Source: Membranipora membranacea (lineage: Eukaryota; Bryozoa; Gymnolaemata; Cheilostomatida; Membraniporidae). From it: a stretch of 64,000 bases of DNA. The position numbers and the translations under genes are program-made. The DNA lies in assembly GCA_914767715.1 (NCBI GenBank), contig OU612073.1:24490001-24554000 (forward strand), written 5' to 3'. The notes beneath the pieces are model-generated. The model had not been told where the DNA came from. It saw nothing but the letters and a program-made list of their open reading frames with translations, and did not search any database. Positions 36,212-60,666 of this stretch are shown in pieces. Within the stretch, counting starts at the first letter, position 1, and each line of letters begins with the position of its first letter.

Positions 36212-39124
36212 TAATACTTGCTAGCATCATTTTGCAATTGGTAGGTGGGAACTTAGATATTGGTAAAGACAGTGGGTAAACGTTAGCTAGCCGTTACTTA
36301 TACCATTTCAAGCATGTGCTAAAGGAAAAGTTATCCTATTGTGTGTACTTTGCTTGTCTGCGGTAGCAAGTTTCGAATCATGTAGCTTGTTTAAAAAACA
36401 TGAAAGCTGTTATGTTGTATTGACTTGATACAACTACAACGCATCTGGCTTCTTATCAATAAGACACGGTACATTAAGAATATCTACCCAATATTTAGCG
36501 CGTCCTCTATCCTTGCCTCTCTCCCAGCTATTTCCTGTGGTGTTTTAGTGGTGGTTGTTCTAGTTGCTGGCGTAGTTGTGGTTGCATCTGTTATTTCTTT
36601 GTGGATGAAAAACTTTTATGTTATGTAGAATATGAGGGTATGAGATCATTAGCAGTATGAGCAGAAAGGTGAAGAGCAGTACACCCAGCCAATCAGAGCC
36701 AACACTTTGGCTAGGTACACCCCTCACTAATGTTCAACTATGATATCAATGATGTCTTTTCTGGAACCTTCAACTCTTTGTATAATTTTCGCATTACATT
36801 AAACATGCTGCCCAAATACCAGATATCGAAGAGATACAAATTGTTTGGCGCAAACAGGAAATCATAATGTGACTCATAGGAACTGTAATGTTATCTTGAG
36901 ATGAGTTTGAACCTTTGAACAGATCACCAGCTCTCACCTTGTAAGTTAGGCATACTGATCACCAAACCAAAGGGAATCAGTGTATCCTCAGTCGAGCCAA
37001 GACACTGGTATGTTCCTGTGGTTTTCAACTTGATTGTTACCTGCAGTGTTGAAGTATTCGTCTGCAGCAGAGACGTATAAAAGTCATCACATTGTTGCTG
37101 TGTTGGTTCTGCTCCAGTTACATACTGCAGTGCTATGTAAGCTCCACGGGTAGTTCACATGTATATACAGCCAGTGTCATAAGGTTCTTCTCCGTCATCG
37201 TGTACTGTGACTCCAAAGCCGAATGATTTTTGTGAGGTCTTCATTGATGTGACTTGACAACTGATGGTGACAACTTCATTTCTAATATAAGGCCGATCTG
37301 TTATTCCAGGGTGGACCTGTATACCTTCAAACAAACAGAATTAACATACAGCTGGAATAACTTACTTACCTTACTGGAATAAAACCAGTTGATCCAGTTG
37401 ATTGCTGAAAAGCTGTTTTTAGAATAATATCAATGATTTTAATATTTTTTGTTATTTTCACATTTAGAGATCCTCGTTCTAAACAATTTCATTATTAGGA
37501 TCGAGCTCTTTATGCACATAAATACCAGGCAGTCAACAAGAATTAAGTTCAGCATTACACTAATCTTCAGATGTATAAACTAATAAATATACTTTACTGA
37601 TAGTCAAGATTTCAATAAAACAGGACTGTGGGCTGCAAATGATTATCTTACCCACAGTTAAGTTCCTCACTGCCTCAATGATGATGCTCAATTTAGTGTC
37701 CTGTTAGACAAGCACATCTGTTCACAAGATATTCACATACATGTATATATAAATATCGATTCTCGGAAATACCACTCTGTGTAAGAACGGAAAAGTTCCT
37801 CACTGAACATGTTACGATTTTTTCCATACTAAGTTTATATTCATTGATAATTGATCAGTTAAAGCTGGGAATCCACCTACTGCCTGTTATAACGGTCTCC
37901 TGTTCTACTTCAGGTTCAGGTTCTCGGTCACCTCTAGATGCTCGCATCTTGTTCAAGCATCTGTTGGTACAATTTTTGCCTTCATTGTTACATGGCCCAT
38001 TGCTATCACACACTCCGCATACACAGGTTTGGTAAGGCCAACACTGGTTCTTACAGTGGGCTCCACATTTCCATCTACAAGGAGATAGAGAGACACAGAC
38101 ACATATTATTTGCAATACTGTACAATACTGTAAACCTGTTTTCAGGGCTTTATGGATGTAGAGAGCTTAAAAATCATACTGGGCAGTTTTTTAGAACACA
38201 TTCAAAACCAATTCCGTACCTCGCCAAGTCTCAAATCTATTTTAGGTATTTACCGCATTTTAATTAGCATACTGATTATGCATATTTATCACACAATAAT
38301 TTCATAATAAACACATGTCAACGCTCAATAGACTCAATAAGTGAGGCCATCTTTGTGAACCGCCAAGTTGGACTTACCTGTTCGTGTCGATTTCAATCAT
38401 CATGTCTACTTCTTCTCTCTCCTGACATCGGCAGCAGATGCATTCATTATCACAGCTATACTCGGTAACTGTCAAAAAAATGGATCTTTTAGTATCAGCA
38501 ATAGTCTCAAGAGCATAAATTTACCGCTCAACCACTCTCTAGACACTTGGTCAAAAGATCGGTTGATATCAAGCTGCCTTAAGTGTTTATTGGTTCTAGA
38601 CATCTTATTAACCATGTATAAAAAGAGGTAGAACTAGTAGCCTAAACCATATTTTCATTCACCATGAGTTTTCCTCTTACAGTCTGACAAATATATGAGA
38701 ATATGGATGATTGTATGGACATATATAGAGGTTCTTTCCTGTTTACCAAGTGAATTCATTGAGCCTTGAGATGATTCATTGCGTCCTTTTTATAGCATTT
38801 TATGCAACATAAAATCTCACCGTTTTGAATTTTTAAAGTATAGACGGAATTTCTAGATGGACCACCACACTTTTGCTTAGATGCACCAGTACACGCCATG
38901 TTACATTCGCTTTCATCAGCTTCACCATGCTTCCCAAATCCATCTCCACAGTAGCAGTCATCGCTATTTTGCAGACCGATAACCATGGAGTCCTGGGCTT
39001 GGTAGTTGACTGAGGGAGTGGAAAGTCCAAATCAGCAAAGTAAAATATCATTTTAAATACCATACAAGGACTTTGCAAGTTATAGTCAGCTAGCTACTGA
39101 TGATGAATGCCTGAATGGCAGATT

Positions 39125-39210
39125 TGACTACAAAGCTGTCATGGTATGAATATAACTACAAAGCTGTCATGGTATGAATATAACTACAAAGCTGTCATGG
39201 TCTGAATAAT
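39125..39210. repeat. 28-bp tandem repeat, three copies
   Basis: Three consecutive copies of a 28-bp unit containing CTACAAAGCTGTCATGGT, in an intron between the two WSC exons of channel copy 1. The copies are almost identical. Confidence 0.85.
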
Positions 39211-39359
39211 TGATGGTTGAAGGAGTTCTCCCCACCAGGAGAGGTGATGCTCATACATTGTATTATGATGTCAGCTGTTTGTAAGTGTCTAGGGCTGCTA
39301 ACAATTGTGTCTCACATGTAAAGGTCAGTTTGATGAAGTTCTATTATTAATCGATCATC

Positions 39360-39432
39360 CTTATTAGCCAGTTGGTTAAGCGCTGGTTGATGTGATGGGC
39401 ATGAGTTCGATCCCCACTCAGGGCGCAATATT
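39360..39432 (+). mobile_element. tRNA-like SINE head fragment
   Basis: A-box-like TAGCCAGTTGGTTAAGCG at about 39,364 and B-box-like AGTTCGATCCCC near 39,408. It lacks a clean cloverleaf and lies inside an intron of channel copy 1, so it is read as a SINE fragment. Confidence 0.45.
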
Positions 39433-41218
39433 TTCATTCACTTTGTGCATATGTATCATTGTTTATAATCAATTATTTTTATTACACATATCAAAACCTA
39501 TATACATATATTTGATCAGTGTGCAAACTCTAATTGAGGAGACAGTAGAAAGTCCAGCAATCCAACATCTGCTTTATTAATCTTGACAATTAACGACTAG
39601 TGTGGGAAAACTCGACATATTGAATGAATGGCTCAATTGAACTCGCAGTGAACCGATTTTCCTAGGAGTTTATCTGTCAACTGTCTGGCTATAACAGGCC
39701 TTGAGTTTTACCGATTCAACTCTTTTAATAACCATCTCCTCCTTATATTTGGCATAATTGGTTAAATGTCCACTAGCATCAAACATATTCAGAAAAGTAG
39801 ACTGAATTTGCTGTTTTGCATCTAACAGGACACAACGTCATGTGTCAGCAGAGACTCACATACCGTTTGAGTGACACATATCAGCACACCGCACAACTGT
39901 CTGATTAGCATCACGGTGCCATCTGCCAGCAATATCATGATCTTCAGTATCTATGTAACAGCCTTCGTAATTTACTGTAAACAACATTGTAAATACATTA
40001 TGTACAATTGGTATTTTGGTAGACATTATCATCCTGGTGAAATGTTTTCCACAATGGACTACGGAAAAATGATAAATGACAATTATAAAATCCAGCAATA
40101 ACTCAGTCATCCACTGCACTGAGTTAGTGATAAGGTGACTGATATAGAGAGCAAGAATTGATAGACATATACCAAATTTTAATACATATATTATAATAAT
40201 TTTACGGTTCTCATATTCCTGAATCTAACGCGCTAATTTGCCGGTAATTATGTGAACTCTAATTTCTTGAGATGAGGATTAGGTGCTTTCCATCCATTGT
40301 TAGTTTGTAATTGTTAAATTTTAATTGATCAAAAGTTTTTCAGGAGACAGATCCTCAATGCGATGATTAAAATTCAAATAATGATCTTAGTAGATGGCAA
40401 GCTGCTGTTATTATGAAAAATACTGTGAATCAACCGATTCGTCACTGGCTATCTGATTTGTCTCGCTAAAGCATTCTGCCTAAAACTAAGAATCCTATGA
40501 TAAATAAAGTGTGTACAGCTTGTTGAATATGATAGTCGCAGATTGACTACAATGGCTGCGATCTTGAGGTTGATTCATTCTATCACAGAGTAAGGATATA
40601 TCCTTAGTCTGTGATTCTATGGTCATCGATGTGTATACGGCCATCATACATTATTTTGCATTCATCAATGAGCCACAAAAATGTTTGTTTTGAAAGCTAT
40701 GCGATATTTTATGCAGGGAGCGATATTTTATGCAGGGAGCGCCATGTAGATATGAGCGCAATCACTGTGTTTAGTCAACAGACTGCACAAAGATGTTGAT
40801 GTGTGACCTATTTTGCTATATTTTTCTAGGAACACAAGCTCTAACAGCACTTTGAAGTCAAATATCGCACACTTTTCCGGGTTGATTTTATACGAGCGTT
40901 TTTGGGAAGGCCTCTATGGCGATAGATATACAATACACTTCAAAGTGGTCCATTTTTTAAAGAAGCACATCATTATGGAGCCGAAGAATGAGAGAAAAAT
41001 GTGATGCAACAACAATTTTCAGCCACCAAGGAAAAAAGGAGCCAGATTGATAAAAAGAGATAATTGTTCACTAAATTGAGAATATGAAGCACTACAGTGA
41101 ATGACAGGTTGTATAGATAGCATCATTAGCAATATCATAATGCAAGATGACATGGGCAATATAATTTAGAAAAATACTTGTTGACATATTTATATTTGTT
41201 GTGTTGTTGAATGAGTAC

Positions 41219-41440
41219 AAGGTAGCTCAATGGGTAAGAGTACCTGCCCTCTAATGCGCCAGTGTCGGGTTCGAATCCCGCTGCAGTCTATTGTCTACTG
41301 GGCTCAATTGACGCCCCAGGTGTGCTCCGACCTGCCTGCAAACTGAGAGCAACTTGGCACCGCATATGGCGGCTGCGCCCTTAAGGCACCTGTATTTCTC
41401 AGTCTTCTGACAGAGACAAACTTGCGATTTCAACCCACAT
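41219..41440 (+). mobile_element. tRNA-derived SINE in channel copy 1 intron
   Basis: The head carries an A box (TAGCTCAATGGGTAAGAG) and a B box (GGGTTCGAATCCC) with tRNA-like spacing. A roughly 150-bp body follows. It lies between the TM1 exon and the first WSC exon of copy 1. Confidence 0.55.
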
Positions 41441-41869
41441 TTTAACCCACAAATGGTATCTGATTCAAAGGCTGCCGCTTGATACTGTGCTATCAAGATT
41501 TATGGACATAAAGAGCTTAGCAGAGATTCAATAACCAACTGTTAAAAGCTGAAGGACAAAAATGAATGCAAAAATTAGTAGAGACCTTTCACTTACATCT
41601 CTGTTTATGACTAAAAGCATTCCTCAACCTTGTATCCTCCTCATCCCCCTCATCCCCCTCAGCTTGTCTTTTCTCACGACTCTGTTGTGGTTGTGTCTCT
41701 TTGTTGTCACGAGTGGGATCGGCTGTTCGCTGTCCTACATCTAGCGCCTCTCTGAGTGCTCGGTTCTCAACAAGCATCGAGTTTCTTGTCGGATTCAAGT
41801 TACAAAAAGTGACTGCAGGGAAAGGGATATCACTTTTTCGGTCCAGCTTAGTTACAACATCCACTGGGC

Positions 41870-42915
41870 TAGTGATGGCAAATTGTCAGATATTGGCGAG
41901 ACGGGACGAGACCGAGACAGCAAGAAAATTCGGGACGAGACCGGGACGAGACATATAAGGATGCCGATAAAACATTCTTCAGATATCACAATTTAAAAGA
42001 ATGGTGGATATTCATTCACTATCACTATTGCAATCAGCTTATAGTACATTTGATTCAAGTTGTAACTTATGATCTTTAGCAATAAGGATCTATGTTGAAA
42101 CCAAGTTTCATCAAATTCTGTCAAGTATTTATTGAATTTTAGAAAGCCACACGCTCGTGCAGATTTCCACTAATTCTTGCAAATTAAATTTTGTATGAGT
42201 ATCAGCCTGCCACACATGATTGTCATTGCCCAAATTTATACTCATGATTTATTGGTGTAATCCTACTGTAATCCTCCTCAGCCAATCTAAAACATAGGCC
42301 TATCTATAGTGATAACTAAATAAAATAGTAAAACCAAGGAGAAGCTGTTTCTTCTTGTTTATTATACCAACCAGTCAAGTGATTCAGCTTCTGGATATGC
42401 TTAGGCTCAACTATCTCCTCATATTTATACAATTTGATACCCCATTAGTCATTGTATCCCTTCTCCCTCTTGCCCCAGGTCCAAATCAATGAGAAAGCTC
42501 CACATTGATCACCCATTCCATCTTTTTAACAGAAGTTGTTTACATAGATATGGCCTTGACTTATCAATCAAAACAGACAGCCAATCAATCAAATCTGACA
42601 GCCAATCAGATAACATTTCCGTTAAATAATTGCAGCAAAAGCATGACTAATAACTATCATTCCATTATATCATAGTCAGAATTATATGAGACATCATATA
42701 ATAACCGTGGTGTAGTGGGTAAGAGCATGGACCGCTGATCACTAGGTCACTGGTTCGAGTCTGGGTGGAGGCAATGTTTTGACCAGCTACTACCATTTAC
42801 AATGCCAGTGGTCTCGACCTGTAGTAAGAGTTGTCTGTCTCGACGAGACGAGATACTGTCCCGAGGAGACAAGTCTCGCGAGACCGGGAATTGTCCCGTC
42901 TCGTTGCCATCACTA
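41870..42915. mobile_element. hAT-type non-autonomous transposon inserted in the TM1 exon of channel copy 1
   Basis: A 1,046-bp element with terminal inverted repeats TAGTGATGGCAA and TTGCCATCACTA, flanked by the 8-bp direct repeat CACTGGGC at 41862-41869 and 42916-42923. The duplicated paralogue at 57,82x has a single CACTGGGC, giving the empty site. An 8-bp duplication and ends of this type mark the hAT superfamily. Subterminal regions hold many GGGACGAGAC-type repeats in opposite orientation, as in hAT elements. There is no transposase frame. Near 42,705-42,775 it contains a tRNA-like head (GTGGTGTAGTGGGTAAGAG, GGTTCGAGTC). Confidence 0.9.
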
Positions 42916-43766
42916 CACTGGGCGTGAGATGTAGACTATTATGATTTCTCTCAGAGTGTTGATTGCAACACCGAATAATATTAGCACCACCAGTATCCAA
43001 AGAACCTTTTTGATCGGACCTTCAAAACAATATAATTGTGTGCAAATGTTAGGAGTATTTGGCTTGTGACAGCAGGTACCTTATCAGTGGCCAGTCAAAA
43101 ACATTACCTCTGCAAAATGTCTATGCAAAACACAAAAATAAATAGAAGAGAGAAGTTTTGTATAATCGAATGCACATCAGATTACCAGTCAATTCACAAT
43201 TCAATCAATTTGAGTTACCTCTCTTCGCAAGCGAAGCATAAACTATGTTGTCTCACTCTCTAGTTAGATCATTATGAAGAATTTTTTTTCTGATATTGAT
43301 CAATAACAAATCAGTATGTAATGCTAATTTTGAATCTTCCACAGTCTTCCCATCAACTTAGTTGCCTAGAGCCTTCCAACCACTCCATATAGATATGAGG
43401 ATGTCCACCCATAAATCCATTTATGTTATCATATTGTATCGTATTTGTTATTTTTATGATTAAAATGACATCTAGTCCCCTGGTTTGTAAGAAGCAAACT
43501 ATCAATCAATTACAACCAATAAATCAACTGATCAATCTAACAATTGGGTGCTGCTGTATTCACATTGACTTACCGCTCGCTGAAGAGATATGTGTTGGTC
43601 CATGAGCTGTTGTTCTCTCTCTGAAGCCAGACCAGATATCGTAATACTTAAGTTGTCCCATTGGTTTACCCTCATCATCAGGGGTGGTAACATACCCATA
43701 GATGACACCCCTCCTTCCCTTATTTGGGTGAAACTCTGTGTCAGCCGGATCAACCTCCTTTAGTCC

Positions 43767-45910
43767 CTATAACATATTGGTAATATCAATACGGTTGTGT
43801 TATGACAGTCCAGTATATCTGGTCCTTGAAAAATATGAATTTTTGGTGCGACAACCAGGGTGCGAAATCCAGGCAATGAAAGCTGAAGTTTGCTACAGAT
43901 CATGTGCAAAAGACACACACACATACTTTCAGCGATAGCTGGAACATTCTGATCATCAGCAGAGGTACTTTCATGATTAAAGACAGCACAGTTGTGTCAG
44001 GTATGTATAGATTAGCGTAAGCCACACAAGCTTTTCTCGATTTCATTTATATTGCTGATAAGTCCTCAGAAGAGTTACCAATCTTATGAATATGTATCTG
44101 AATTAACCTACAATTATGACGAACTACGAATGATATCTGCTAAGTGTTGTCAATAGCCCTGACCCTGTTCATAGTGAGAGTGAATACTTAGCCGCCAGTA
44201 TGCGACTGACGCTAGGCAAAATATCTTCGTACCAGCATTTCATATTTGAGGAATGTAGATATCAAAGCGAGCTTGCGTTTGGAAGCTTGTATGTATATGA
44301 ATGTTGCTGAGTCACTAATGAAAGGTTCAGTTGTTATTTTAGAAATGAAGGTATCAACAAGCCATAAGACTAGATACTAGATAAGAAGATGGAACCTGGA
44401 TATCCACAGATAAAATCATATATGGACAGTTTCCTGTTCCCATTCCATGTCATTCTGAGGCACATTATATACCATATATATATGACAACTATAATTTTTC
44501 TTACAGCATTGTTATACTCACAATTAGACTAAGGGAACCATAGGAAACTTGTGTGCACTAGACTCGTCATAAATTAAAGAGATATAATAGTTATAGAATT
44601 TCTTGGGTAACCATGAGGTAAACCAGGGTTTATCTCCCCTGCAGAAAGTGGAATAATAAGAGCAGGGCAGGGGGGCTATGGGTATGAGGAGAGCTATCAT
44701 CCAAAAATGGCTTATAATTCTAGTTCACTTAAAGTTGGACATGATTTCTAAGCTTACTGCCTCCAGTGCATACTTGGAACCTTATGTTTGGGAGGTGGGG
44801 GGGGGCAACTTCCAAGTCAAATATGAATCTTTCAAAAAGTTCTTAAAATTAAGGAGAACTTGTCGGAATCTTGAGAACCTACGAGGTTAAGTCACCTTAT
44901 GAGCATTTTGAAATGACATATACCATAGAACCATTATGCTTCTCTGCATGGTTTTTCACTCATAAATGGGTTAATTGGGCAATGACCTCCTTACTTTCAC
45001 ATTATATATATCAACGCCTCAAATTACATATTGTGAAGTTTTGAGGATGGATGCGCATAACTTCCTGAGATATGGCCAGATAAAAAAAGCTCCTCTCGAT
45101 TTTGTTAATTTGTTTGTTTTGATGGATCCCTGCAGGTCACATGACCTGTCACAACTTAACGTTATTTCAGTCTGATGAAAGAATTGGCTGTTGTGATAAT
45201 AGCTTTCATGGTATCGATAAAGATAGCTTAGGAAATTAGTCTTGAGCTATTCTACAAACTTCATGAATTTCCATGTACACCATACATCTGTGTAGCTCTA
45301 TAGCGACCCTGCATTTGTCACATAGCCCTTAACTACTCCTCCCACACATTGGGTGATACACTTGAGACAATGCTGTCTATAAGAAAGACTTGAATGACAT
45401 TTTATTCTTGGCGAATAATAGACCGCAGCTACAGGATAATACATATTTTATGGTGGGCAATAAATATTCATGGGGAAGAACCAGGAAGTGGGCCGGTGGA
45501 GAAGATCAAGCCAGAGCCAGAGATATTGGGCAGGAACAGGAGGTATGGAGCTTGGGTAGGAGATATACATAAGATATACTGCAGTCCTCTTCAATGTCTG
45601 ATAACAAAGTATCATAGCTGTAGCATATTATTATATTCATAAATCTTTAATACTGTCCTTGCTGTTGGAAACGTGCTACAGGAAAGTATGTTCAAATATT
45701 ATTCTATTGTTTTATAAATGAGAAAATAATGTTACGGGTGTGATTGCTGATTAAAATAAAACTTTTGAAGAGGATAAAATTATAGCCGAAATTGGTCTGA
45801 CAGTTATAGTTGGTTGATCTATAGAAAGCTTAAAAGATATGATAGACAAAGGGTGCTGTCAACATGGTTACTTGTTTTACTTTGTGTTTGTATTATATGC
45901 TGCATTGTTC
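43767..45910. other. Spacer between channel copies 1 and 2 with midasin debris
   Basis: It holds the decayed midasin last-exon fragment described separately and a roughly 850-bp insertion inside it. A short G run lies near 44,800. The true 5' exon of channel copy 1 could be here, but I could not identify one. Confidence 0.5.
44395..45445 (+). pseudogene. Duplicated and interrupted last exon of midasin
   Basis: 44,395-44,470 matches 30,280-30,360 of the real last exon (shared ATGGACAGTTTCC, then CATTCTGAGG). 45,325-45,445 matches its continuation (CACACATTGGGTGAT, then GAGACAATG, then CAGCTACAGGATA in the 3' untranslated part). About 850 bp of unrelated sequence separates the two parts. Indels and substitutions break the frame. 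It stands about 470 bp from the stop of channel copy 2, much as real midasin stands about 570 bp from copy 1. Confidence 0.8.
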
Positions 45911-59078
<13,168 letters not shown>

Positions 59079-60666
59079 ATTGTCTATGTCAATAATGTTG
59101 TGTTGCAACAGTCCTATATATTTTCTTCGATTAAATTTGGATCTTTCACCCACAGATCACTATAAGAATCGCAGGCAATGAGAAGCAAAATAGTTCGTAC
59201 AGAATATTTGCATTTCGCCTGAGCCCAAATATTATAATTGAGCATAAACATGCAAACAATTGACAAACGTAGTTTCAAAGTTACAGTCACTACAGTTTTT
59301 TGGTTTCAATTTGGTTTGTTGTGTCAGGTTTGAAAAGAAAGACATACAAAGTTATTATAAGTTTAAAGCATATCCCTCTTATCACACAAATGTTCTGTTC
59401 TGGATAACATGCGTGTAACTCATCAGTCCTCAGAAGAGTTACCAGTTTTCTTGATATGTTTCTGGATTAACTTACCATTATGCCGGAGCCTGAAGGATTG
59501 ATGCTAAGCCTTTTCAAAAGCCCTGAACTAATGAACGTACTGAGACTACAAAATTATCTGCCAGTATATGAATCACCGCAATCATTTTTTGATTACCAGC
59601 ATTATTATTGTTATTTTTGGAATGTTGTTATCATTGATTGCTTGTGCTTGGTGGCTTGCATATATATGAACAATCTTGATTGACAAATCAAAGTTTGGTT
59701 GGGTTCCACTACTCTATACCTTTGATTGTTATGGAACCTCAAATGAAGGGTATAGTGGCAAAAAATTCAGACATATGACATATTTGTAGACGGTAAGAAT
59801 TGATTATCAAGATTGAAACTGTGTTCATTACGAAGCTAGCCTCTCCTGGAATGTGAGGGTACTTACAACACTTGGCCAGTGTTGTAGCGCCACATCCCAG
59901 GCCAAAGCAGGTCAGCATCTAAATAATGTTATTACTTTAGGATAGCTTGTACCTCATTGACCTAGCAACAACATACATGATGTATAAAGGTCATTGATCA
60001 GTCTCTGTTTAGATCACAGCTGAGGTCAGAAAATTTTAAGAAAAACAATCACTCCCATGTTCTGGTGATTAGCAGTAATTGTGAGGGACCGGGGAACAAT
60101 TATGGAACCGGCCTCACAATCATGCTTAATAATGATTGCTGGGGTGAATCATCATTCATCAAACTAACAGATTCATTTTCTTCACCTATCATTCCGGGGA
60201 AAAAAATTGTTATTACTACTTGGATACATTTTTTATTGCACATTTATAAAACTCATGAAGCTACAGGCAGTGAATTGTTCAACAAGAATGACTTTTCAAC
60301 TTGTGGATGTAACTGCAAGAATATGGTATGCTCTGCTTGAAAATATGTATATCAGCGAGTAAACTACACCTTTTACCTTGAATTAAATAATTGTTATAGA
60401 ATAGAAAAAGAATATGAAGGGTTAGGTTTACCTTCTGCCTGAGCAATAAATACATGAGCTATGTGCTTCTGATAGAAACAGGCCAAGTTTTCAGTGTCAA
60501 CATACAATATTACCAAGCAATCTAATAAATAAGTTTAAATGTGAAAATCAGATCAGATTCTCCTACATTTAACTTTCTTAATAAAGTTCAAACTCTTGAA
60601 AGTTTATACTGTACAATAATTGCATAATCTGCAATAAGTCATACAATGAAAATGAAGATATTTTGA
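59079..60666. other. Spacer between channel copies 2 and 3
   Basis: AT-rich region between the 5' end of copy 2 and the stop of copy 3. An exon-like stretch on the minus strand (ATG near 59,928, donor at 59,872) encodes MLTCFGLGCGATTLAKC but ends in phase 1, which does not join the copy 2 exon. No other candidate was found. The promoter of copy 2 should be here. Confidence 0.45.

Larger units (their letters stand above)
31002..43766 (-). pseudogene. DEG/ENaC-type channel, copy 1, interrupted by a transposon and a nonsense codon
   Basis: Same 17-exon plan as copy 2, all phases fitting: 43574-43766, TM1 exon 41597-41869 plus 42924-43019, WSC 39864-39974 and 38821-38997, cysteine-rich 38378-38468 and 37881-38074, Ig-like 36938-37324, stalk 36488-36596, core 35372-35536, 34976-35094, 34643-34806, 34038-34148, 33582-33732, 32451-32526, 32050-32162, 31576-31673 and TM2 31002-31193. 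Two defects: a 1,046-bp hAT-type element splits the TM1 exon after the codons for ISRP, and an in-frame TGA sits at 37155-37157 in the Ig exon, where copy 2 reads Ser. The donor at 32450 is a weak GTTAAT where copy 2 has GTAAGT. All other exons are open, so decay is recent. Skipping the Ig exon (phase 1-1) would keep frame, but losing TM1 would not leave a normal channel. Confidence 0.8.

Noticed and set aside
59872-59930. A first exon for channel copy 2 encoding MLTCFGLGCGATTLAKC
   Set aside because: It ends in phase 1, whereas the possible acceptor before GGA at 59069 needs phase 0. Joining gives an early stop.
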